This document shows, in pieces, positions 22,289 through 37,200 of a DNA stretch of 64,000 nt. Location of the stretch: the NCBI GenBank assembly GCA_023362775.1, contig JALMGJ010000001.1:63870001-63934000 (forward strand). The letters run 5' to 3'. The position numbers and the translations under genes are program-made. Within the stretch, counting starts at the first letter, position 1, and each line of letters opens with the position of its first letter. The notes under the pieces are model-generated. The model made no database searches. It was not told the DNA's origin and worked only from the letters and a program-made list of their open reading frames with translations. Source of the DNA: Charina bottae (Eukaryota > Chordata > Lepidosauria > Squamata > Charinaidae).

Positions 22289-25200
22289 CTGTGAGATTAA
22301 AAACAAAAGGAATATCTAGTCAGATATAATTATCAGCACAAAAGGTTTCATTCTTACAGTTCTGTCCTCTTCATAGACTAGACTGTGACCCATTGGGCCA
22401 TCCTTTGAGAGAAAGGTTGTACAGTCTGATGTGACCAGAATGAACATTAAATTTTAAGCTGACCACATTTTTGGATTTTTTATGCATTCTTTAAGTTAGC
22501 TGATTTTAGGTACCTTGATTCAAAAATTGTTGTGGTATAATGCACCGTTTGGGCTAACTTGAGGGTACAAACAGATAAACACAATGAGAGTTTTACCAGT
22601 ATATAGATTTCTTGACTTGGGAATTTCCTTTCTGTTGGCTTTCCCCAATCTGTGTCCTTCCAGTTATTTTGGACTAATATGCATCCATATTAGGCAACAC
22701 TACTTCACATACACATTGTATTAGATAGTTTAATCAAGTTCCTGTTTAGCATGAGGTCACGAAGAGTCGGACACGACTAAACGACTGAACAACAACAAAA
22801 ATACTTCTTTTGTAGCATATTTTTCCTAAACTGTTATTACATCTCATTCTTCCCCACAGATCTCAGGAGAGTATATATACATTATCTGTATTATATTACT
22901 TCAGTCTAATTTTCCTTTCCCTAGCTTACCTGGTAAGACAGAGATAGATAGGTATATCTATGCATGTTTGTGTGTGTGTGCGTGTCTGCATGCACCTATA
23001 TTTATTCATGCATACACAATCATTTGTATACTGTCTACTCTCATAATGCTACATATAGTTGAACAAGGATTTGAACCCAGTGCTGTAAGGCCCTTGGCAT
23101 TAGGGAATTTTGGTAATGGGCAAACCATCAAATCACAGTAGCACACTTTTCTCCTTTGGGTGGGTAAGTGGGATTTAAAAAAACAAACAAAAGCACATGT
23201 ATTAAGCCTCTACTAGCCTTACATCTAGAAAAAACCCCACATCCTCTCCATGGACTTCTTCTCCATTATAAATCTATGTTATAAAGCCTGACCATCAGTT
23301 TAAGAACATAGAACAAAAGACAGCAAGCATAAAATTCATCCAGACTCTGCGGATAAAGAATACAAACTCCACATTTCTATATGTACAAACATCTGCTGTA
23401 TAGAAAAAATGGCCTGCACAGCAAGTTGGGCTATGCAGGAGGCAGAAGTTCTATTCATGCTTTAGTTCTCTGTTTTGGAAACATATTTCTGACAATTGAG
23501 TACCTCTACTTCATAGCAAATTGAAGATAGGAGCCTGTTATCAGTATTTCCATTTCTATTACAGTATTCACAGATGCAACTGCCCTGCCAGCCCCAAAGT
23601 GGAAAGGAAATTATGATAATAATGGATGACTTGTTTCCCTGGGTTGTTTCCTGTTCTTAGCCACAAGGCTCATTAAGGACTTTAAAAGGATAGCAAGGAA
23701 GGCAGACAGCATATGAAAAAAATATATATTAAAATAAGCTGTCCAGCAAAGTCAGTATTTGAGATTCTTCAAGCCACTTGTGTGCTCCCAAGAATGCGCC
23801 ACTTCCCCCATCTTTGCGAGTGTTATGTACCATAGTGATGTTCTTTGGCCATACAATATTGACTTTATTTGATATTGAAATACAGTACATTTGAAAATAC
23901 ACTATATCGGGTGATGCATTTAACTGAGGTGTTTGTACTGTCTTTAAAGTTCAGAAGCGGGAGATTACTACATAATCAGTTATGTGATGGAAGTTGCCTC
24001 TACTATAATATGTAATACCTGTAAGAAGGATTTTGACCTAATTAACAAAGGTGTTATAGCAACCATGCTTAATTTACTTACAGGCCCTGGTGATGTGGCT
24101 CCTGTCCTAGCTTCCACTCGTTTTGTGCTTAGATTCCGTAATGGCAGGGATGACCCACTTGAGTTATTCATCTTGTTAGTTCGTAGTTTACTTCCCAAAT
24201 TAAACAGCCAGTTTCTTCTGTCAGGAGAACCATTCTCCTTGTCATCTATCTTCTCACAAGATGTCTTGTTAAGATGTGGAAAATTTAGACAGGTGGCAGA
24301 AGAACAAGGATTTCCAGGAGAAAAAGGCTCTTTCGGGCTTTGAATATCCTGCACTTGTCCATTAAGAGTCAGACAGTCTTTTCTACAAGGTTTTGAACCT
24401 ACTGCCAAAGTGAATTGTTCCAGTCTGGATTTTTTAGACTCTGGGTGAAGTTCAGTCACACAGTTACAGCTTTTGAGACACATATTTTCTTCCCTACTGG
24501 ATTCTAGTCTTCTCTTGGCACGTGTTTCTGACCACAAATGGGATGACCTGGAAGCAAAGGCAGTGTCAGGAATTTCTGCTACAGCTATCTGTGGAGAAAG
24601 TATCTTTGTTTCCTTTATAGGGGGAGATGAATTTGGAGTCTTTGTAACCCACTGTCGAATGGACGTAGTTGAAGGAACCACTAGTTTGGATGAGATGCTT
24701 GAAGTAGCTTTCTGCTTTGCAGGAGTAAAGGTGTAAATTGAGATGGTTGGTGTCTTGGCAGAAGATGATGTTGGTGTGTTGGTAGAATGAGGAAGATCTC
24801 CTGTGTAAGTTGGAGCACAAGCAGCTGGCTGTGGTGAAGAAATAAGAGGGCTGCCTATTGGAAGAACTTTAGGTGGAGTACCATGCCTGCTGCTAAGAAC
24901 TCCTAAAAGGGAAGCAAAGCAGCTTTAATGAAGATAAAATAACATGAGGGAAGAATAAAGCAGTGTTGCACATTAGACATATTTGAATATCTCGAATCTG
25001 ATTAACTCAGATTTGAAGAGATTTTTCTGCGGTTTCTTAGTAGGCATCCTGAGAATTGCTGCTTAGGAGATTGTACATACAGTTACTTTGGAAATACATC
25101 ACTCTTGAAAAATCCAGTGCAACTTGGCAAGAGTTTTTGTGGTAAAAGACAAAGAAGGCACAAAAGGATAACCTGATTAATTAAAATGTCCGAAGAGATC

Positions 25201-28200
25201 AAGCAGCTGCACAAAGTACAAACACACTACTCAAGGAATTCCTTTTGCATGCAGAATTTGCCTCGGCATTCTCAAGCATAAAAATAAATGGTAAACATCT
25301 CTGCATCTCTTTTCCAAATATTAAAATCTCAAGTACTCAGAAAGCCTGTTAGCAAAGCCTGTGCATATGTAATTCCTGGGCAGCCACAGCACCGCTGTCT
25401 GTGCCAATGAAGGGGAGGGGGGATGTACAAACAGCTTGCATGTTTTTACCCAGACAGCCCTGAAATAGAACTTGGTTTAAGGCAATAATGAAATCAGTGC
25501 AAATAACTATTGTATGCATTTAGCATGTGCTTTGTGTTCAAGACCCAAAGTCTCAAAAGGAAGCCTGCTTATTTTGCGAAGTTCATGGACTTCCTTTTCC
25601 ATTTATAAGCTGTTTCAGGAGAAAATGAGTAAGGAGGTAAGACATTTTATTAACACTATTACCAACTTGATAAAGATGCAGCATGCACATCACTTGCAGT
25701 TTTCAAACCAAAGGATTAAATAGCCCTCTTCTTTATCTATGGGAATAGGAAGTGATTATTTTAAAGTTTCCTAAGAGAACAATGACGTGTATGTGCACGT
25801 GAGATACTCATAGCATGAAAGAGAACTGGCACATACCCTCCTATTGTTCTGCAAGTTTCCTGCATAGGAATTTTATGTTTACAGAACAATCTTACTGCCA
25901 TTCCTACAGCTAGAATTATGCCATTTACAAAACTCACTCATAGATACCACCATAATTCTTTTATTTGGGACTTCCTTGTAAATGTATCATATGACTTTTT
26001 CACTTTTGTTTTTAAAGAAAACTATCACATATGATTGTGCTATGAGCTGCAGTTGATAGATTGATGATGGATAGGGAATAGAACTGAAGGCCCTCTTGTA
26101 AAACTAAGTTTAACAACAGGCTGGGATATTGCAGCCTGCGAGTTCTGCATTATGATAAAAAGAACAAGAACTTCAGTTATTCATGCTGAAAATCCTAGTC
26201 TCTATATTTTCTTTATAGGTAACAATTCCAACTGTTATCCAGGACTAATGTCTAGCAATACACTCTTTACCCTGTACTTCTACCCCTCTTTGCCAGTTAG
26301 AGCTAAGGACACTGTTCTTATACAATACATGTAAGGAGTAAAGAAATATGCCTTGCTACAACTCTGTCAAATGCTATTCATTCACCAACGGCAGGATATA
26401 AAGTAATATGAATATACAGTACATAACAAGAATTCGGCTTATCTATTTCTATCCTTATTATTTAATATCTTTGAAGGAGAAATGGTAAAGAAGCCTAGTT
26501 CTGGTCCATCAATACAATGCCATATAACTAAAGTTCCTATTTAGCCAACATTTGGATAAACCCAAATTAATTAGATAAAAATAGTTTTATTATTATATGA
26601 GTCTGGTCTGAACCAGGAAACTATATTTGAAGATTATATTCTTAGCTTGTTCTAGTAGGCAATACACAAATAAACAGCTCTTGCCAAAGATAGCATGGTT
26701 AGTTAGTTTAACACTAACCATGTACATAATACAACTTTTGCTGTTATGACATCATAGGGATCTGGAGTTCTATGATATAAAGTATATGAAACTCTGGGAG
26801 CTCTTCAAACCCTTAATAATTCCACAAGCTTAGACAGCAATTGAATTTCCTGCAGGGCATTTCTTTTTAATTCATCACTATATTTCTCCCTTTGCATTTA
26901 AATAAAATGAAACTTTGCTCTTGGAGAAACGGTACGTTCCTTCAACATTGTTTTATGAACTCAGCGTTAGACAGGGGGGTTGATATCCCCAAAATCTTGG
27001 GTGTGTGTGTGTGTGTTTTAAAAAAGCATGCTTTAAGCATGATTATTTATTAAAAAAATAAAAAATACTGGAGAAATATCCTCTCATTTGTTGCATGATG
27101 GGTTGAATTCAAAAGATACTGTTCTACTCTTGGAATAAATTAATGAATTTGTTTAGATAGAACCAAGTGTTAACTAATGGTAAAAACCTTTATATTTAGG
27201 ATATTAGAAACAACCTATAACATCTTCAGTTTCAGATAGATTTAGAAATGTACTCATGGACCAAATTTGTTGTATATGAGAATTGCAGTAGAGCCCATGC
27301 AGCTTTTAAGCTCTCCCCATTACTAGTGTACACTGTAACATAAAACTGATACAGTACTCTTTATTTGCATGATTCATACAGACTGAACTTAGAAAAATAG
27401 GAATAAATTATGTTTTTGTGATTTATTTTGTAAATACCAGTTTTCTAAGATCTAAATCCACATTAGACAAAAGCTGTCATTAATTCACAAGGCCTTACCT
27501 ATTTCGTTTTGTTCTACCACTCTCTTTTGATCAGTCCAACCAACCAAGCTGCTTTTGTCTATCCAGGTCTCTTCTTCGGTGCTTTGCCTCAAGCGCCAAA
27601 TTTTGACAGTGTTGTCATCTGAACAAGTGGAAATCTGAAAAATAGCATGACAAATATTGCAGTTTAAAATATGGAATATAAAAGATTGGAGTGGACAATT
27701 TACTGGCTGCATATGGCCCTTGCTACCCGATTTGCAGTACCCAGACTGGGTGGAGCAGATATTTTCAGACATCCCTTTCAAGGAACACCCCCTAAAAAAC
27801 CCCCGTTTTGCCCATTATTGACTGACTAATGGAATCAATACAGGTAGTCCTTGCTTAACGACCACAATTGGGACCAGAATTTTGGTTGCTAAGTGAAGCG
27901 GTCATTAAGCAAATCCGACCCAATTTTACAACCTTTTTTGTGGCAGCTGTTAAGTGAACCACATGGTTGTTAAACAAATCACGCGGTCCCCCACTGATTT
28001 TGCTTGCCAGAAGCCAGCTGGGAAGGTTGAAAATGGTGATCACGTGACCATGGGAGGCTTCGACGGTTGTCAAGTGCCCAAATCGTGATCACATGACCGT
28101 GGGGATGCTGCAATGGCCGTAAGTGTGATGACTGGTCACAAGTTGGCTTTTTCAGCACTGTCATAAGTCCGAACCGTCACTAAACAAATGGTTGTTAAGT

Positions 28201-31200
28201 GAGGACTACCTGTATTGCTAAATGAAGCTGAAAGCCTAGTGATTTTTTTTCCTAGTCTTGCCCATATTTACAGTATGCTCCACGTATGCTATATACAAGG
28301 TGAATGCAGGCCTCAGCATAGAAAAAGGTAATGAGCCATGCTGCATTCACTTAGGAAGTCCTATCAAACTCTGTCTCCTTACTTCTGATCAGACATCCAT
28401 TTCATTGCATTATTCTTTACAATATTGCAAGAACTGATTTCTATATACACATTTAATCTGCATGATGAAAAGGGGTAGAAGAAGCTAACTGGGGACCAAG
28501 GACTTCTAGGGAAAGTACGGAGATAGGTATAGGGAATCAGGTAGAAAAAATGTCTGCAATGAAGAACCTTCATGAAGAACAGCCATCCATGTTTTAAAAA
28601 CAAGAGAAAGTAGTCACATTTGCAAAAAGAAATACAATGGAACAGAACTAAAACAAAACAAAACAAAACAAAAACAAAACACCAGAAAGAAACCTTAGTG
28701 AAGTCAGATGGACACCAGGCAACAGAAGTGACCTCTTGCAGGTGGCCATGAAATACCATGGGAGGAAGTTGGGGTTCAGATACCTATAGAAACACAAGAA
28801 TTAAAAAATTCTTAAATTAAATTAACACACCCTGAAGAAATGTATAAACACAGTAGCTACATCTGTAAGCTAAACTCCATTTGTGTACAAAATGTACAAA
28901 AGCTAAACCCAGATTGTGTGTAAAATTAGGAAGATGAACAGTCCAAATTTTGAACAATTTTTCCTGAGTGTTAATAATTTTGCTAATTCTTCATTGTAAG
29001 GTAAGTTGAAGCATCATGCAGCACACTGAACTTCTACTTCCAGCCACTGGAAATATGGTTCATGTATTGCCATTCTAAATCATGGTCTTGATTTCTAAAG
29101 CCATTTCCCATGCTCTTTCACACATACAGTATCTTGACATATAAGGCTGATGAACTTTCTTTGAAAAGTGTTGTATTATGTTTTCTCAACCTATAAACTT
29201 AAAATACACGCACAGATCTCTTGTGATGTCCATTGAGCAGCCTTGATCAACATGAATTTGTGATTACCTTTCTTCAAATTCTCAGCATAAAACCATGGTA
29301 GCACAAATGAGTTCTTTTTGCTTCAAGTGTAATATTTCCTTTTTCAAGTAATTTAATCTGAAGTGGCATTAGTCAAAGAAGAGGAGAAAAGAAGGTTGGA
29401 AAAGAGAAAGAAGCAGTATCGATGTTTGTCACACTTAACCCTGCTGTAAGGGTTACATAGTTCAGAGTATCTTACTTCTAACTTTCAAGCCAGCTCCCAC
29501 TCAAAGAGCTTATAGGGTTAGACCTGCTTATCTTCAGCTCTGTAAACATGTGCCTTCAGACTATTCTGAGTCATAAAGGGCACAGGAATTACAGAGTGCA
29601 AAATTTCCCTCCACCAATTCAGTATATCAGTATATTGAAGATTATGAGTTTTTGAGAACTTTTCAAAACCATGAAGCAGAGAAGCTTGATAATGCATGGA
29701 GAAAATATTTCATATTCGTCTGGGTTTTTACATAGTATGCATGCAAATGTACATTTCTACATATACAAGTTCTCTTAAATCAGAATCAAAATAGTTTATT
29801 CTAATTTGGTGAGACTTACTCTCAGGTAAATTTACATTTACAATATTTGCAGACTGCCCCAATCATGAGACTCTGGGAAGTGTACAGTAAAATAGAAAAG
29901 ACAAAACAACAGTTAAAACAAAACATAAAAACATACCAAGATGAACATCTACAGCCAATTAGGATCAAAAACACAATAGAATAAAAGAGAATGCAAAGAC
30001 AGAGATTGCCACATATATCTGGAGAAGACATGTTTCTGAGAATGGGTGTGATGTCAGAAAAGGTCCACCACCCATCCCAAGTCCCATGCTTTTCCTATGA
30101 AGGGGGACTCTCAGCAGTCCTTCTTGAGATGTTTGGACTGAATGGGCAGAATGAATATTGGCAAGGAGGTATCTGATATAATCCAATGCTACACAGTATA
30201 GTCTTTATAGATAATCACCAGCACTTTGAATTGGGCTCAGAAGCCCAATTCTGGAAACCAGATCAGTGACTTGCTACAATGGCAAGGTTGCCCTGCTAGC
30301 AGTTTGGCTGCTGCATTCCTGACCAATTGCAGCTTCTGGATTATGTCCAAAGGATGCCCCAAAAGTACAGCCCTTGCAGCAGTTCAGTCATGAGTTGATC
30401 AAGAAGAGAGTTATTGTCACCAGAATATCCTAGTTGAGGTAGGGTCACAAATACTGTAACATATCAGCCAAAGCTGGGCCAAAGCCCCCTTCCTATAACC
30501 ACCATCTGCTGTTTAGTTAGGAGCAATGAGTCCAGGAGGACCACATCCAACTCCCTCAGTGGAGACATAGCCCCATCTAGAAAAACTACCTGAATTCATG
30601 CTACTGGATTATCACAAAGTCTGTTGACAAAGAGCAACTTGATCTTCATAGGATTTAACTTGTGCTTGTTTTGCTTCATCCAGACCCTGACAGCCTCCAT
30701 CTCTGGTTTGACTTGGGGTGCAGATGTATAATTGAATGTCATCAGCATATTGATGACACCCTACCCCAAATCTAGTAGCTTCCCTGCAAAAACCAGATTC
30801 AAGCACAGTTCCCCAATATTTAGTCTTGAACTGCCTGTTTAAGGAGCAGAACCATTGTAAAACAGTGCACCTGACTCACAATCTTTGCAGACAGTCCAGC
30901 AGGAAACCATGATTGGTATCAAATGCCACGGAGAGGTCCAATAGAGCCAAGAGAAGCACGTTTCTCTGATCTAGGTTCTGATTAAGTTCATCCACCAGAA
31001 TAACTAGTTGTTTTCTCCCATGACTGGGTCTGAATCTTGACTGACAGAAATACAGATAATCTATTTCATTTAGGATCCTGTGGCTGGATTCCTGCCATCT
31101 TCTCAACAACCTTCCCTGAGAAGGGGAGATTGGAGACCAGGCAAAGATTGTCAAAAACAGCTAATCCAGGGAGGATTTCTTTAGGAGAGGGTTTACTAGA

Positions 31201-34200
31201 GCCTCATTCAATGTAGGCAGCATTACCTCCTCCCTCCAAAAAAAAAAAAATTAACTATCCCCTAGATCCAGCTACTTTAGGCCCACCTGACCACCTATGG
31301 GCCGCCTAGCCCATAGGTAGTAGTATTAATATCAGAAAATCCTATACATTTCCTCAGGCTCTATAAGGAAAAAAGAATCCCAAATAATATCACAAGGCCT
31401 CATTCTATTCATTACTGTAGACCAGGGTTTCTCAACCAGGGTTCCATGGAACCCTAGGGTTCCACGAGAGGTCACTAGGGGTTCCCTGGGAGATCATGAT
31501 TTATTTAAAAAATTATTTCAAATTTGGGCAACTTCACATTAAAGAGGTAAGTTTCATTCTTTATTTTTAGTTTAAGAACACTGTTAATGCTTATATACAG
31601 GCCTACACATGAAACGAATATAATGATTTTGTAACTTGTGGCCTATATTTGAGCCTGAATGTGCAGGGGTTCCGAGGCCTGAAAAATATTTCAAGGGTTC
31701 CTCCAGGGTTAAAAGGTTGAGAAAGGCTGCTGTAGACTGTCCAACTGGTGTCCAACCCAAAGCAAATATGAGCAACATTATCTAACAAGAAGTCTGCAAA
31801 CTCATCTGGCATGTCTATGGGGACTTTCTCCTTCTTATTTTTCCCCAGAATGCCAGGTAACTCTGAATAGGGTCATAGCGAAGAAGTCTGCAGAAGCAAT
31901 AAATGCAGAGAATTGATGCTTTGTCATTCTTATTGCTATTGATGACTCAAGTGTGAGTTGTTACCAGTACTCACTCACATCCATTTCTGATTTCTTTTGT
32001 TACTTTTGCCCAAATATCTTTCCAATCACTTGTTTTTCAGCAACTCAACAAACCAAGGACCTACTTGTGACTGATGACTCGGCAGAGACCGTATAGGAGC
32101 AACTTCATCCAGCACTCTCCATATTCCAATAATTGAACAGACTTGAGGCAGAAGGCCCCCAAGCACCTTGTGAAATCTCTCTGGATCTGTCTGAGGCAGA
32201 ACATTCTAAGGGTCCTGCCACCAAGCAGAGGTCTGTGATGTGCAACTTGATGAGGAAATGATCTCACCACCATCGCAAAGGAGGTTTTTGCAACTTCTCA
32301 TGAATAAACTTTATAGAGAAGCCTGTAGCTGGTTTGGATTAATATTGTATGTAAATATGTATTTTCTGTGGCAAAAGTTCAAGGGATGCCATAACAGGTA
32401 GCATTTGACAGACTGGCCCAAGACCATTTCCCACTGCTAGGCCAGCTAAAAAGATTAGAATTTAGGAAAAACGGCATTCAGCCTTGCTTATTTAGATCTG
32501 CTCTTTGGAGATAGACTAAGAAGGCAAGGGAAGAACACATGGTATGGGGTCTCCTCTCTAAAGCTTGCAACTGCCCTCTGGAAAGTAACACAGAAAAGCA
32601 ATGCATTTAAAAAATCTATTTTGGCAAAACACAAACAACTAAAATCATGTCTTCTCTTTGTACTAACTGAGCTAGAATACCAGAAGCATCTTCTAGTTGT
32701 ATCACACGTAAGGGAGTAGAGGGTATAATGACACTTCACCCTTTCCAATTCATTAAGCTCCCCATGAATAGGGAGCATCCTGGGCTGACCTCAGGCAGTA
32801 GCAAAAGCCTCTCAGATGCTCCTTTCTGTTTCTCTGTCAGCTTCTTCTTGAAGCTTTGACTCACCAGAACTAAAGTGGTATTTAGTGGGGATTTTCACTG
32901 ATGACTAAGCAAATTTAATAGATTCTTCATTGTGTTTCTTAATTAAGTTACAAAGGATATATGAAAAGAAAGAAACTAAGAATACTTCATTCTGCTGAAG
33001 TCACTTCTTCCTCCTGGCAGCATGTAAATGTGCATAAATATTGAAGATCAGTTCATTTTAACAGATTCTCCACACACACCCTCAAGTTTAAGACACTTTC
33101 TTATCTATGAATTTTTAAAATTTCTTGTTTAAAATCCAGACTTTTTGCTAAAGTGACAGTACCATGAAAACTAAAACCCCTTTAAAGGAAGGCAGATAAA
33201 AGTAGTGAAAAATACACTTAATTTTATTTAGCAGATTTTGCCTCTACTTTGTTTATCAAAAACTTTTCATCTCTTATTTGAGAGTGAACATCATGTTTTC
33301 AGCTTCAGTTTAGAAGTCATGTCAGTGTGATCACTGGTCATGCCAACAGGAGAGTTATAAGAGCTGAAGCCCACCTCATCTGGTCAGCACCAGGTTGGGA
33401 AAGGAATAAGAACACTCTGAGCATCTGAACAAATAACTTGTCATTCATGAGCCAAGACATCCATTATTATATTATTTGTGAAAATATCCATCTCAGACTT
33501 TTGACCACAAGGCAGAGTGAACATTTAAGAGCCCATCTTTAACTTAGCAACTAAGATACTTACATCAGTCTTCCCATCCTTCCCCCCACCCCACACAAAC
33601 AAAAAACAGCTGCTGAAAGAAACTTAAGCATGAATGTCAGCCTATACTTAAGGACTGATATGCTAACAGATGTCCCCGTCCAGACAGGTCAATCCCTATT
33701 TGGAAATTCAGTAGACACTATTTATCTACAGAAAAGGTTCCATTGTGAGGAAGAGTAAGTAACACACCTAAAATTTCTGTATTAAGATAACTCTACCTCA
33801 AATTGTGATCACTTTTCTTTCTCTCCTCCTAAGAAATAATCAGTCTTCATGGGACTGATCATATTTGGATGCTGTTGAAGCAAGGTACACAAAATGCACA
33901 AGGATATGCACACATATTTGTTGTTGTTGTTCAGTCCTCTTCGTGACCCCATGTATAGATAGCAGGTATTAAGCTCCCTTTTCTTGTTCTTTTCTGGAGC
34001 AGAGAAGGTCACAGACTTCAATCACAATCAAAGTAACTGTGCCCAGGAGACTTCTTCCTCTGGAGTATCTCATAGAGATAACCCAACTACTGATGTAGCA
34101 ATAAAGCTTAATTTTACTGCTAACTTCCTTCTTTCCCTTGGAGAGCCCACAGAACAGGCACCAGAGTGTGCAAACAACTGAACTACCTTTCATATTAACA

Positions 34201-37200
34201 ATTTTACCTTTGGCACAAGGTAACAGGCAGCCATAGTGATTTAATCCAGTGTAGATGTAACCACCTAAATAGATCTCCCAGCCACCAAAACACTTTCTCA
34301 AAAAGTAAATTTGCAAAGAAAAGTAAAGTTGCCAGTGCAACCAAGTAATACTAGTGAGAATGGGCAGGACTTTCTCTTGCAAAGTCATATTAGTGGCAGC
34401 AGCATGCAGTGAAGATGAAGGTGGGGCTAAGTATTTTCTTTATATAGCCACATAAAAAGGTAAAGGTACCCCCCGCACATTTGTGCAGTCGTGTCCGACT
34501 CTAGGGGCCGGTGCTCATCTCCGTTTGTTAGCCAAAGAGCCAGCGTTGTCCGAACACGCTTCCACGGTCATGTGGCCCCATGACACGCGCGGAACGCTGT
34601 TACCTACCCACCGAAGTGGTACCTATTCATCTACTTGCATTTGCATGCTTTCGAATTGTTAGGTTGGCAAGAGCTGGAGCTAGTGCAGGAGCTCACTCTG
34701 CACGCAGGGCTAGGGATTCGAACCTCCGAACTTGCAATCTTCCGATCAACAAGCCTGGCGTCTTACCTGCCACATACTTTAGCACTAATAATTGCTGCTG
34801 TCACTGTTTATTCAAGGAGCAATATCTAAACGACTATTTATTAGTGTAAAGTAGCTTCAACTCTGAAGATTAATTTAGGCAAATGACTATAGTTCATTGG
34901 CATGTATAAAGATTATTATGTTTTACCCTGGCATCTTCATACTGAGCTAGGAAAACCCCTCTAAAACCCTATAGAGACACTGGCTTCAGTCTAAAGCAGC
35001 CATTTGTGAAGCTGTTAAAAACCTTCTGCTTATTAAAAGATAGGTTTCATGAATAAGGAATATTACAGAATAAACATAGCACCCACTTGCCATATATAAC
35101 AAAAGTTTATCAAAACACAAAATTATATTTGCAAGGTTTTTTTGGAAATATGAGGAAAAAAGAAGAGGGGAAATTAAGCTCTTGACAACACCACTGATCA
35201 ATTCCTGAGGTCATTGATCAATTTAGGAAAGGACCCTCTTACAATTTGTAACTGAACAGAAAGCAGAGAGTAGGAATCAACAGGCTGTGCTCACAACAGA
35301 GGAATGAAAAAGTGGCCCAAAATACTAATGCATTCCCTCCAAAATCAGAGAGATATAAAGAAGGGATGTCTTTATGCCCTGCTGGTGGGTTCCTCAGAAG
35401 AATTTAGCGGGCTTCAGTGGCAACAAAATTAGACATTAGCAACATTGCTCTTGTATTTTAAGGTCTGGGAAAATACCATTTTTAAAATATGCTTTTTAAC
35501 AGAGATCTTAAGTCCCAAGATAAAGAAATGCCAGAAGAAAAAGCAATTAAATATCAATTATTTGGTGCAATCTAGGGAACTGGATTTTTTTTAAGTATCT
35601 AAGATGACAAGCACAAGAAATAAGCACAAAAGTCCAAGTTAGTGGCAGAACTTTAATGAAAGCAAATGTAAAAAGGAAAGGAGAGGGAAAGCTGTAGCTT
35701 TATTCACAGGAAAGACATCAAAACTATGCTGCAAGTAAAGAATTCTCAAGTCAACACCAAATTAGAAGATTGTACTTTTACATTGGAAAAAGTTATCAAG
35801 AATGCTTTCCATCAACGCTTGCTTTCAAACAAGACAAAAAGCACAGTCCAGAGCAGTGCTTCTCAACCTTGGCCACTTTAAGGGTGGGATGAGAATGTGG
35901 GTGCATCAGAGAAGTGTGCCTGCGGCGCCAGGTTTTTCTGTTTTTAGTTTTATTGCCGTTAGTTTTAATATATGGTTTTATTGGTTGTAAAGCACCCATA
36001 GTTGTTTTTAAGATGGGCAGTTACATAAATGTTTTAAATAAATAAATTGTACAACTAAAAAATTATGTAGACGTTAGTATGAAGCAGTTCATGCTTCATA
36101 CTTTGCCCTGAATGTTTATATTTTTGAGAGTTCCAACCTTTTCAGGAAAATGTTTTGAGCAGGGAACAGTGTGGTAGGAAGGAATATGCAAATGTTGGTA
36201 GCTAAGTGATGAAAGAATCCTAGCACCTTCATTTTAGATTTTAATACGCAAGTTCTGAAAGTCTAGGGGTCACTAACTTTGTGAGAGCAGCTTCTTAGGG
36301 TTCCCCCCAAATGTTTAAGGAGCACTCAGTTAGGCTTCCTGAATACTAAGTCAACAGAATCAAGCGGAGAACAAAAGGAGGTTGTTCTAAAATTAAACAA
36401 CATTCCCACTCGTTTAAATGAGCTTTTATCGTATTAGATTATTTTAGAAATCTGATTTAATAGAAAGCATTTAATTCTGCTTAGTTTATACTAGATGGGT
36501 TAACCTGAAATGTCCTAATGTGTGTCATTGGGTGAAGAAATTATACTGAAAAATATGCATTTCTCCACAGAGAGCTCAGTGTGTAAACTAAGTTTCTGAG
36601 CTGCCAGCTGGAACTGGCAAATGTTACTAAAAGTTCTGGCTGAGCTATCAAAATAAAATCTTAACTCCTGAAAATTAAGGATCCTGGGGACAGGGGAAGA
36701 GGAGGAAGAGAAAGAAACATAACTCTGATGCAAGAGTTTATAAACCTTGGGAAATGATAGGTAAAAAAAAAGTCAAAACAATTACAACCATTAGGCTTTG
36801 GCTAATGAAGACTCTTGTTAAATATAAAGCAAGAACTTTCAGCTTGTTTTAGCTGGCTGAAAAAACAGAACTAAGAAGAGACTTTTAAAGGCCTATTAAA
36901 ACCAGATCAAGATCAGCAACTAGGAATATTGAGAAGGTAGAAGCAGGAAGCTAGCTCTGTTTTATATCAGGACTTGTATTCAGACTTGACAGCTGTGTAC
37001 TTTAGCACAGTATGCTAGGAACACGGCTCAATGATTCTTCATAACCTCCCCTCTGCACCTATATCTGTCTTTCCTGCACAAAGTGAACATAGAAATAACA
37101 TAGCACTGTTGCAGGCAGAGCTAACACAGGCATTTTGGCTGCTTACCTTCCAAATATAGGCACGTTGGTCACTTGAGCCACTGATTAAGAACTGGTTATC

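Noticed and set aside
28652..28681. Short-unit arrays as CRISPR
   Set aside because: The genome is eukaryotic and the units are simple microsatellites without spacers.
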